Assembly: GCA_903813345.2 (NCBI GenBank)
Contig: CAIIXF020000009.1
Coordinates: 6,258,030-6,322,029, forward strand
Direction: 5' to 3'
DNA: 64,000 nucleotides
Source: Owenia fusiformis
Taxonomy: Eukaryota > Annelida > Polychaeta > Sabellida > Oweniidae
Below the pieces are notes generated by a model that did not search any database, was not told the DNA's origin, and saw only the letters and a list, made by a program, of their open reading frames with translations. The translations under genes were made by a program, and so were the position numbers. Below, piece by piece: positions 11,588 through 21,979 of this stretch (the first letter of the stretch is position 1; each line of letters opens with the position of its first letter).

Positions 11588-12581
11588 TCTCATGAATTGT
11601 GACAGTTATATTAAATAATGAAAAATATCATCAAATAACATCAAACAAGCTTCCCAGAGGCTGAGAAATGACACGAAAACAATGAATTACATTAAATGTG
11701 TATTCACTTTAATACACGTACATCAAAAGTGCAATTTGGAATTTTAATTTGCTACAGTAAACATCCATGGACTAAATAAGAAAATTTAGAAATCGTTATA
11801 CAATCTCTATTGATGAAGGCTGCCAATTTGCCTGACCAAAGTTGGAAGTGAACTACAAATTGATACCTGCTGCTGGAGAAAACTAACTAGACATATTGCA
11901 AGATTAGATAAAGACTGCAAGCTGACTGACAATGTAGAAGGTACATGAACTGTTGTTAATATACTAATTAGTGGGCGGGTATGGAAATTGATAACGGGAC
12001 CCGAAAATATTTCTTGAAAATTCATTCATCTACTCTGCATGTTTTTTTTTCAAAATTTAAGGCCTATTGAACTGGTGGATCCAGAAGCTAACAAGTGGGG
12101 TGCTCAAATTTTGAGCCAGGAAAAAATTTGGGCCCCTGAAACAAAATATTGAAATTAAGGCCCATGTTTTGATAATTTTGCTTAAGAAAGGCCTGGAAAT
12201 GCCAAATTATGCTCACAAAGGCCCATTTTTGAGGCCCTATAGTATTTTTGGGCAACAATTTCTAGTGTAAACCAATATGTCAATTATAATTCTCATATGA
12301 ACCGAACTACTAATATAATGTGACTTCCATCTATTGTGAATATTTCCTGTCAGCTCTTAATCATCATGTAATGTAACAGCCATATTAGCCAGTGTTCACG
12401 TTTTATTCTACTCGAAAATGTACATCTGACCATGCCTTTCTATTATACGTTTTCCAGTATCCTCTGTAGATGGCTGGGGAGTGATTATGTCAATAAAGTT
12501 ACATTTTACTCTGTCCATCAAGACTGTGTGACCTCAAATATTACAGGTATTATAAATGTGTGTTAGGTTTTTGTATATTTA
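11588..12581. other. GTF3C2 3' region
   Basis: No coding sequence was recognised. An AATAAA in GTCAATAAAGTTAC at about 12490 is a good candidate polyadenylation signal for GTF3C2, implying a 3' UTR of about 0.9 kb. Confidence 0.45.
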
Positions 12582-12790
12582 CAGTGATCTCCCCGGAATT
12601 TTTTCTCAGATGGGTGCAAAATTATCATTATCACAATTCAGACCAAAATTGGTCAAAATATTCCAATTTTTCATGATTTTTCTCATTTTCAAGTGGGTTG
12701 TGCAGATGTTTTTTCAAGTGGGTGCAAGCCTATTTTAAAAATCTCAGGTGGGTGCTGCGCCTACTTGGTTTAATGCTGGGGAGATCACTG
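12582..12790. mobile_element. 209-bp inverted-repeat element, hAT-like ends
   Basis: The left end CAGTGATCTCCCC is mirrored by GGGGAGATCACTG at the right end. CAGTG/CACTG termini are typical of hAT-type non-autonomous elements, but I could not match an 8-bp target duplication in the flanks. The ORF inside is incidental. Confidence 0.65.
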
Positions 12791-12915
12791 ATTTATATGG
12801 GAAGAATATAGTGCAAATTAGATATGTCTACAGTCAGACCTAGCACTAGTCTTCAGACACATCTACGAATTCTATGAGGCCAAGCTAAAACATGTTATTT
12901 ATATCTATGATTTTT

Positions 12916-13025
12916 ATGTCACCACCACAAGTGTTGACCTATTGTTAGTCTCCAACCTTTTGTGGAGGGTGTTTGGTGGTCATCAATCAGTGGTTAGCAT
13001 CTGTGAAAATGGCAGGTGGTGACAT
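12916..13025. repeat. Short foldback with ATGTCACCACC arms
   Basis: ATGTCACCACC at 12916 is matched by GGTGGTGACAT ending at 13025. Related short words occur near 19980-20000 and 36658-36690, suggesting a small dispersed family. Confidence 0.5.
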
Positions 13026-13258
13026 TTTGCATGTTAATGCCTTGTTGTAAAATATTATTATCACTTGTGGTTTGTCATGTTTTATTTTAAGTCAAATCAT
13101 CTTTTCTTTCAGAGAGAATGTCCATTTCTACAGGGCAAGAACCATCTATCATCTACATGTAATATGCCTACAATAGCCAACTCATGATACTTCAGATGGA
13201 TTATTTCACCAGCTTCCAAAAATACAACATACATGTACTTAAAAGGAAAAGGAAATTA

Positions 13259-13452
13259 TTACAGTAAAACCTTTACAATCCAAACTCCTCTAAGACTGGC
13301 TAAAAGTGTTCGGTTGGCACTTGGCAGGTGTTCAGATTTCAAGGTTTTCTTACTCCAAAGTCTATGGCAGATTGACAATTGGACCGACAAAGCGTTCACA
13401 TTGTGAGGTGTTCCAATTAGAGATGCGTTTCGATATACAGGTCTTACTGTAT
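13259..13452. mobile_element. Inverted-repeat element, TACAGTAARACCT ends
   Basis: The left end TTACAGTAAAACCTTTAC pairs with the right end CAGGTCTTACTGTA, with TA at both outer edges as in Tc1/mariner-type insertions. It is related to 1266-1432. No coding capacity. Confidence 0.6.
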
Positions 13453-15239
13453 ATTGACAACATATTGAAATAGTTATTCGGGACATATCATCATGTACGG
13501 AAAATCTCAGAACAAACCCATACAGTGTTGTATTCCCATTTAGAAGTTTTCAGGCTGAGACTTGTATGTTTTCCTAATTGCAGTCATTCGGCAGCACTAA
13601 GGGCCTAAGTATAGGCAACAAGGTCCACATTTTTGCTTAATATTTGATGAATCATTTTCCACTCTGATCCTTTTTAAATCATGGACAAATGTAAGATGCA
13701 TCTGTTTTAAATTGCTTTAATTTGGTGGATTGGGCAAATTTTGAAACTTTGGGGTTATTTAATTTGGCGGATTGGGCGAATTTTGATCTTTTGGCTGCTA
13801 TTGAATTTGGCGGATTGACCGTCATCAATCATATTACTCATTTCAGCTTTTCACTGATAACGCAACCGATAAACCAGCAGGGACTGTGGATCTTCTAAGA
13901 TTGACATTTTATCCAAATTTTATTGTGCAAAATAAAACAAGGAAAATGCAATGATTGAAAATCCTCGGGAATATATCAAAAAATTGGGGGAGATTTGCTT
14001 TGGCAGTTTTTGTCAATCCTCCAAATTAAAATTGCCATCAATTAAAGCAATTTACAATATTTGAAATTGATCAGTCATCTATATTATTTTGGAATTATTG
14101 ATCATAAGTGCCCATCAAAGTGCACCGCAGGGTGCTTTGTCGGCTTTTTAGACTGAGGATAATTGAATACCATACAATCATTACTTTTATCGCAAAATAT
14201 TGTTATCTTGTTCTGCTTGGTGTGCATGCCTCTGTTTATTATTGTATTTCTACTTTTTTGAGCAGAAGTGCATTAATTGATACAAGATTAAGTGAATCCC
14301 ACATAACCTGACCTGTACATTTTTGTCTTTAGTGAATATACTATAGAGGAATAAAGACTGATATCCTATGATTTATGGTGCAATATGACCTACATTTTTA
14401 TTCTGTTCAATGGTAAAAGACCAAAATTGTGTAGCGATTCGATTGATGTTTTTGGCATTTGTAAGAATCAAATTGGAGGTCATATATTTGCCATAAATTA
14501 TAGAATCGAGGCAGAGGGGGAGAAACACCAGGGTTCAAAGATGACATACGCTTATAATGTAAATCTGTATTGAGATGACATCGTCGCTGATTGGTCAAAA
14601 GTCGACAAACAAATGACGTCATCAATGGTGGTTTCAAAATTTTCGAAATACGCTTCGAATAATATTATGTTCATTTCTGGCGTGTCAACCAATATCATAG
14701 CTTCTCATTTCACATCAAGATAAAGAAAGGTGTACGGAATATGCCTATATCAATTAAAACATCCCATCGAAGTGTAGTATTTGACAACTAGCCGATGAAA
14801 ATTTGAACGAACAAAGGTGGTAAGCAAGAGAGGTAATTATGTCTGTCATCTTTAAACTCTGGGGCTTTCCCTCCTCTTGAATCGAGGTCTTTGTTACGAT
14901 TCTAATACGATAAACGAACCAGAAAAGCAACTATTTGTATTTATGAATTTTAGCAGTCATACATACTCGAATATAGACCAGTAAATCAATTGCTCTAATT
15001 ATTGAAACGTGTATGTATCATATTAGAATAATAATGTAAGCATGGGAACAGATGTTAAATGATTCAAAATGGGTGTCTATTCTGGTAAAAACAGGAGAAA
15101 TTGCCTGCATGCCTGCTGCTATTTGCCAAAAATAAGATATTCTAATTAAGAGAGGAAAAGAGTATACTGTAGTACTGGAACCTAGTTTCAGGTATGTAGT
15201 CTGCTTTTGTCAAGGGTGAGGAGGTGTGGGACTGGTTTT
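13453..15239. other. Intergenic, no gene recognised
   Basis: At about 13670-13820 three degenerate copies of a short unit containing AATTTGGCGGATTG occur. At about 14565-14640 a segment (TTGAGATGACATCGTCGCTGATTGG and flanks) recurs inverted at about 45965-46020. No convincing coding region. Confidence 0.4.
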
Positions 15240-16685
15240 TATCGCACTTTGAAAAAGTGCTATATTGTCGTCGTCTTGTGCTGTTGGGCGGGCGTGCGGT
15301 CGTGCGGGCGTGCGGGCGGCACATAAACCAAATCTTGTCATCAAATTTCCAGGATAACTGCTTACCTGTTCAACTTGAAATTTTTACAGATGCAAGAGCA
15401 GACTAGTACCAAGATCTGATTAGGTTAAGGGCATGCTGGGTAAACTACGTGGCGGCCATTTTGAATTTTTCAACAAATCTTGTCATCAAAATTCCAGGAA
15501 AACCACTTATCCGTTCAACTTGAAATTTTTACAGATGCAAGAGCAGACTATAGCCAAGATCTGATTAGGTTTTGGGTATGCTGGCTGAATGACATGGTGG
15601 CCATTTTGAATTTTTCAATTTGGCGGCCATTTTGAATTTTTCAACTTGCTCCAAATTGACCAAATTTTTTTTTTAAAAACATCTACAAGTTCTCAGAAGT
15701 TCAAATCTGACCTTAGATTTCAGATTTGACCTTTCGTTCACCTTCAGTGACCTTCAAAAGGTCAAAAAAGTTGATTTTCTAAATTGATATTTTGGATTTA
15801 AATTTAGGTCAGCTTAATTACAAAACACCTACTGAGGTCTGAAAAAGTGAAATTTTCAAGGTCGAAGGTCAGGGTCATTAAACTAGGTCACAAATTATGT
15901 TATCCAAGTTTCTCAAAGTTTGAGACTACAAATCAATTCTTGTCATCAAAATTCCAAGAAAACCGCTAACCTGTTCAACTTGAAATTTTTACACATGCAA
16001 TAGCAGACTAGTGCCAAGATCTGATTAGGTTAAGGGCATGCTGGGTAAACTACATGGCGGCCATTTTGAATTTTTCAACAAATCTTGTCATCAAAATTCC
16101 AGGAAAACCACTTATCCGTTCAACTTGAAATTTTTACAGATGCAAGAACAGACTATTGCCTAGATCTGATTAGGTTTTGGGTATGCTGGCTCAATGACAT
16201 GGTGGCCATTTTGAATTTTTCAATTTGGCGGCCATTTTGAATTTTTCAACTTGCTCCAAATTGACCAAATTTTTTTTTAAAAAACATCTACAAGTTCTCA
16301 GAAGTTCAAACCTGACCTTAGATTTCAGATTTGACCTTTTGTTCACCTTCAGTGACCTTCAAAAGGTCAAAAAAGTTGATTTTCTAAATTGATATTTTGG
16401 ATTTAAATTTAGGTCAGCTTAATTACAAAACACCTACTGAGGTCTGAAAAAGTGAAATTTTCAAGGTCGAAGGTCATCAAATTAGGTCAAAAACAATGTT
16501 ATCTAAATTTTCCCAAAGTTCAAGACTACAAATAAATTCTTGTCATCAAAATTGCAGGAAAACCGCTAACCTTGTCAACTTGAAATGTTTACAGATGCAA
16601 GAGCAGACTAGTGCCAAGGTCTGATTAGGTTTTGGCCATGCTGGGTTAATTGCATGGTGGCCAGTTTGCTCTTCAAAGTGCGATA
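15240..16685. mobile_element. 1.45-kb non-autonomous element with internal duplication
   Basis: The ends TATCGCACTTTGAA (15240) and TTCAAAGTGCGATA (ending 16685) form a 14-bp inverted repeat with TA at each edge. A GC-rich tract of GCGGGCGTGCG words follows the left end (about 15285-15320). The interior is a unit of about 603 bp present just over twice (starting near 15333, 15938 and 16538). Each full unit begins with a ~144-bp sub-duplication (15333/15477 and 15938/16081). No coding capacity. The units contain several AGGTCA-type half-sites. Confidence 0.75.
15727..15764. promoter_or_regulatory. Cluster of nuclear-receptor-type half-sites in the transposon
   Basis: TGACCT at 15727, then TCACCT at 15738 and TGACCT at 15748 separated by four bases (a DR4 arrangement on the minus strand), then AGGTCA at 15759 giving an everted pair. 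The same cluster is duplicated near 16330-16366, and a diverged version occurs near 20095-20125. Binding is not shown; this is sequence match only. Confidence 0.35.
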
Positions 16686-17395
16686 TTTATCACTGTGTGT
16701 CTTGTTAAAAAATTCCATGGAGTTCAGATTTGGCAATTTTGGCTCAAAAAGGGGAATCGTTCTCGGGAACCTCCCCTGGCTATGGGTTTGAGTCTGATGC
16801 AAATGTATTTGTTTAAGATCTCAATTTAAAGTCAATTCAGCTTTATTGTGTCATTTTATTCCTTTTCAAACATATTTTTGAGCATTGAATGAATTCTGCC
16901 ACTTTTAAATGGTGTCTCTTGTCAATATTGACTCATTAAGGGTGTATCTGGAAAGTTTGAAATGCTAGGCAGGAGATTTAAAACTTAAATTATTTTGAAG
17001 TATTTGCAATGTACAATATGTAAATATTGTTCATATTATTAATTTATTTATTTTTGTATTAAAATAAACTAGAATTGATCAATAGAAAATAGATGTTTTG
17101 TGATGTTGTGATTTTTTGTGTGTAGTTAACATAACTTTAACACTGTAAATTGTTTTTTGATTTAATAATTAAATATGGGTTTGTTTGGAGGAAGTTTATG
17201 CATGAGGGTATCATATAGGCTATGTGTCAAAGTCTCAAGATTACTCACTTCACCCACCCTAATTGGGCCAGGAATGGATACAGTGTAAAATGTTTGAAGT
17301 ATATTTTGTTCTCCATCTGTTCATAGATCCTTTTTATTAAAACACCCATAATTATATCTGAAAATGATTTGAAATAGCTGAGGAATCAATAGAAT
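16686..17395. other. Intergenic, nothing recognised
   Basis: AT-rich sequence. I see no gene or clear repeat here. Confidence 0.4.
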
Positions 17396-17820
17396 ATCCT
17401 AGATGCGAGTAGAAATAATCTTGATATACGTCATTAAATATTCAAAATTCAGTCAAGCTGATGTCATATTTGTAAAATTACATCTAGAAATGTGGTTTTG
17501 AAAAGAGTGTATCAACTTTGAAACTTTAATTTTCTTTGAAAATGTGACTTCTAGGTAGGGGAGATTCCCCATAGACCCCATGTTGTAAAACCACAAAAAT
17601 TGAAATATCTTTTCTTGTGTTGGGCAGATATTTTCTTTTACTGGACATATTTTAATTTGTATAACTATCACATACATAAGGGTAATATGAAAAATGAACC
17701 AATAAAACGGATGAATATTCAAGTTTAAGGGAATTTTGTAATACCCTGCCATGTTATTTCCCCCGAATCAGCCACCTGGTGGCGAAACTGGTAACTACAT
17801 ACTCACATCTGAGTAATTGA
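17396..17820 (+). mobile_element. ~425-bp interspersed element, copy 1
   Basis: It is a direct repeat of 55546-55984, sharing long blocks such as GGGGAGATTCCCCATAGACC and CAGCCACCTGGTGGCGAAAC. The left terminus has AGATGCGAGTAG and the right terminus carries its diverged inverted counterpart (TACTCACATCT), so it is probably a non-autonomous DNA element. Confidence 0.65.
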
Positions 17821-18656
17821 AAAGGGTCAACCACTTTTACCCATAAAAAGTCGTGGCATTTCATGAAATAGAGTCAGAACTCAGAAGAAAAACCTGACAT
17901 CTTGCTGGGGTGTATTAAAAAATGTCAGTCTTCTCATCTCTATATTATTGCTTCTTTAAGGCATTCCAGAAAGTAAAGTAACATATATCTGAACATCTGC
18001 ATTTTTTGAAAAGTAATGTCTGTTTTCTAATCATCAAGAATTATAGCAACAGTTAAAAGTATTGGTCTCCCCTTTTTATACAAGATGTTACATCTTTATA
18101 ACAAAATGCTCCAATAATCGAGAATTCCTCACTTCAGCAACCTGGGTATTCATAGGCTGTAATGCAGCCTGGGTGTTGCTCGTGCCTTATGTAACATCTT
18201 TATAACTGGTTGGGGACCAGTGATAAATGGAACATAAAATAATATTTCAGTTTTTATTTTAATTTTATTTGAAATATATTTCTATAAGTTAATTTGGAAT
18301 TTCATTCCACGAACAAAAATAAATGTCAAAGAATTACATAGTTTCTGCTTAAATATTTTATTATGAGATTTTCAAGCAACCATCTTAGTTCACCTCAATA
18401 TAATTTCAGAATTTGGTACATCATATACCTAACAATGGTTAATTAAAAGTATTACATTTGGTTCTACGATCAATCTCTATTCCATGAAAAAATGTTGAAC
18501 AGATTTACGTAAACAAATGATGGTGAGCTGATTAGAGAGATATAATATCCTTCCAATGCAAACCCCTTTTCATGAACTTAGCTCTGTCTTTGCAGCATTC
18601 TATGCAATTAAAAAATTTCCTGGGAGCAAGAGTTCCTAGCCTACAATCCACTTCAA

Positions 18657-19265
18657 ACAGGTTTCTGTTAGAGAATGGAAACCGCCACACCCTCGGAAAA
18701 GCGCCTTTTTTCAAAACGTGTTTAACTACATTGAAATTCCCTTGTCTTTAAAAAATCTTTAGTAGTAGGACTGACTGGATTAATTCAGTCTTGAAGTACA
18801 AAGGTTATCTATAGATGACTTGATTGTTCATGTATATTGCCAGTTAAATTGAGTTCATTATTTTGAGACTGGAATATTCAAGTTTTACCAACAATACTGG
18901 AATATCCAAGTTTCACTGGTGATACTGGAATATTCAAGTTTTACCAGTAATACTGGAATATTTAAGTTTCACAGGTGATACTGGAATATTCTAGTTTTAC
19001 CAGTAATACTGGAATATTCAAGTATCACTGGTGATACTGAAATATTCAAGTTTTACCAGTAATACTTGAATATTCAAGTTTCACTGGTGAGACTGGAATA
19101 TTCAAGTTTGACCAGTAATACTGGAATATTCAAGTCTCACCGGTGAAACTTGAATATTCAAGTATTACCAGTTGAACTTGAATATTACTACAGTCTTGCT
19201 GGTGAAACTTGATATTACTATTAAAACTTGAAAGTTTCACCGGTGATACTGGAAATTTCAAGAAT
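18657..19265 (+). repeat. Interspersed repeat with palindromic 28-bp minisatellite, copy 1
   Basis: A unique-looking arm (18657-18867) leads into about 14 tandem units of 28 bp (about 18868-19262). Units carry the palindromic core GGAATATTCAAG and alternate between TTTTACCAGTAAT and TTTCACYGGTGAT, giving a 56-bp higher-order period. Both arm and array recur in inverted orientation at 47465-47972. Confidence 0.8.
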
Positions 19266-20487
19266 AAACAGACATGAATATTGTGTATTGTTAAGTTGCC
19301 TAGAGAAGTTTATAGGACTGGTTGACAAGTTTTATTCTTATTAAATAATGTAAAACATTGCAATAGGCAATGATGTTTTGTCTGCAATATAATGATTTTA
19401 TGAACATAAATTCAGTATACCTTTGTAAATTATAACGATGTATAATTTTATTTTATTCTCATTCTATTTTTTCTAGTAGGCTAATTACATTGTTACAACT
19501 TCATTGTTAATTTGATACAATTTTTACTCATTCTATAATGCATTCATCTATGCCTGTATACTACATGCACTGTTTTTCTACTCCAACTGCGACATTGCCT
19601 TAACAATTGAATAACATAAACAGGCGTGTATAACACTTCAGATTATTAATTTATGTATGATTCTATTTACAAGGTTACTATGTCACTAGTCTACCAAGGA
19701 CTTTTGACATTGTTTTGACCACTAGTTTTATTTCATTTAGCTTTTATTAGATAGCAATTGTAAATGTATATTTGATTCTATTTACAGGCTTACTATGTCA
19801 CTACCAAGTAATGTTTATGACCACTATATTTGTCTCTCCATTTGCTAAAGTTTATTTTAGTGTAGAACTAAATTAGCCCTGCACTGTACATATTTTAAAC
19901 ATGGGAGTACATGTATTTATTTCAGATTATTTATTGATTTCATTCTATTTACAATTTAAATGTATAACCCTACTATGTCACCACCAAAGAATGGTGACAT
20001 ATTTTATGACTCCCATTTGATTTGTTTTGTTACCACCAAGGACATATTGTTATTGTCTCTTACTTTTGTCTCAGAAGTTCAAATCTGATATGATGTTTGA
20101 CCTTCAATGACCTTCTCAAGGTCAAAAAAGTTAAAAACTGTATTTTTCAACTTGTATTATTTTCACCAATTTTTAAAAATGACTATAACTACTAGTTCTT
20201 AGAATTGACTTTAGATTTGAGATTTGACCTTCTCGTTGTAAGGAAAGCTCAACAAGTTTTTTTTTGTCTACAAGTTAGCAAAAGTTTAAATCTGACTTGG
20301 ACCTTTGATGTCAAAAAAGGTCAAAACGGGTATTTTTCAACTTGCTTCAATCTTTAAAATTGCATTTTCCTTTTCCTCGTGTTTCTTATCCCTAAAATAA
20401 CACTCAGATTAGTTGTTTGCTTGCTAAGATTTGGGTGACATTTATTCTTTTAATGCAAAATTTCATTTTTTCTACTTTTTAATTTCA
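19266..20487. other. Intergenic with degenerate repeats
   Basis: Three degenerate units containing TACTATGTCACTA/CACCAC near 19671, 19785 and 19970, then at about 20060-20360 a diverged relative of the half-site-bearing segment of the 15.2 kb element (CTCAGAAGTTCAAATCTGA, TGACCTTC, AAGGTCAAAAAAGTT). No coding region recognised. Confidence 0.45.
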
Positions 20488-20990
20488 GGTGCTTTGCATC
20501 CACAGCACAATCTCTTACTGTCACTCTACTAATAACCCATCACTGGACACCTCACCTACTATCCTCTACCTGTCCTACTTAACCTGCATGTGTGTTAGAT
20601 GTAGTACAACTAAGGCAAACCTCACTATACTGCTATAAGCCTGGTGGTGGACCTATGGCATGTTTTGGCTTGCTTACCCTGTAGAACTTTCAATAGCCAA
20701 TGTAATTAAACTATACATAGTTGACCATCCATTTTAATAATCAACAAGAAAATGTAGTTTACATTAACAAGATGGAATAATATTGACCATCATGATATTA
20801 CAACAGCTGTATTGCAATCAATTAGTTTCCAACAATCTGTATTGTCAACTTTACAAACATAAATAGCAGTCTAAGTACTGAACTACTGTATATTATTGGA
20901 AATCGTTTGCTCTTTCAAGGATCACACAATTTTTTAGATGACTGTATTCACGCCTTATAAACTGTGAATAAAGTCAATGTTTCAACCGTG
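20488..20990 (+). ncRNA. Possible non-coding terminal exon
   Basis: A good acceptor (CTACTTTTTAATTTCAG ending at about 20487) is followed by a CT-richer stretch without a long ORF and then GTGAATAAAGTCAATG, a polyadenylation signal near 20966. This fits a 3' terminal exon or 3' UTR on the plus strand, but no partner exon was identified. Confidence 0.2.
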
Positions 20991-21210
20991 GTACATTTAT
21001 ATTTGAGTACAGTACCCCTAGTAAATGTGTGACGTCATAACGATGGGCCGTAATGGCAGACAATTCGAATTGTCGAATTGAATTCAAACTTGACAATTGC
21101 AGAATATTCGAATAATTTTGTTGAGTTTTCATGTTCGATTAGACTTCAAACATTCTCCAAATACATACTATTATATCAATTTTATTTTGACGTCACATAT
21201 CATATAAGAA

Positions 21211-21940
21211 TTAAAAGACCACGTGCAGTATGGCAAGTGATTTTAGACAGTCATATATTTCAACATGAGTATTTTCTGGCCATAAATACAATGGCTTTTA
21301 TTAAAAAAATATGTTTTCTTTCAAGTGAAGTCCCCCATGTTACTAAAATATCAATCCAACTCTCTGAAAAATTATGGATTAGGGCCCCACTTTGGCACTT
21401 TTTGAAAAATGTTAGGCTTATTTTTTCAAAAGAGGATTTTTTTCTCAATTTAAACATAACTAAAGTCTCCTCTACACTATATAACAAATTATGAAAAGGG
21501 GATGGTTTTTGAAATGAGTTAATGTTAAAAACCACATACTGTATCCCATGTTATTTTCCCATAGGGAAAATTCCTGCTATCCATTGTTTTCAGCTTAATT
21601 TTGGTCATCGAAAATTGATATCTTCAAAACTAGACTTTCGATACCATTCTATTATTGAACATGTCTTAGACCCTTTGTTGAATAATGTTTTCATGCAATA
21701 AAAATCAGAAAAGATGATCCTCTTTTGAGTAAATAGGTTCAATATTTTGAAAAAAATGTTGACATGGGGTCCCTATTCATAATTTTTCGAATTGTTTGAT
21801 TTATATTTTATCATCATGGGTACTTCACTTGTAAGAAAACATATTGCTTTAATAAAAACCACTGTATTTATGCCCATTAAGTACTCATGGTGAAAGATAT
21901 GACCGTAAAATCACTTGCCATACTGCACGTGGTCTTTTAA
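21211..21940. mobile_element. 730-bp long foldback element flanked by TTAA
   Basis: A perfect 35-bp inverted repeat starts TTAAAAGACCACGTGCAGTA at 21211 and ends at 21940. The similarity continues inward on both arms. TTAA at both edges could be the target duplication of a piggyBac- or Kolobok-type element. The centre contains CATGTTATTTTCCCATAGG, shared with the foldback at 56537-57254. The ORFs inside arise from the arms. Its right edge lies only 40 bp from the stop codon of the minus-strand nuclease-like gene. Confidence 0.8.
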
Positions 21941-21979
21941 TATTGCAATTTTTGATTTCAATTGTCATGTACATGTATA

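Noticed and set aside
12556-12738. 60-codon ORF
   Set aside because: Lies mostly inside the hAT-like inverted-repeat element; low-complexity Phe/Val-rich.
21078-21535. ORFs on both strands near 21.1-21.5 kb
   Set aside because: They lie in the arms of the TTAA-flanked foldback and show no protein motifs.
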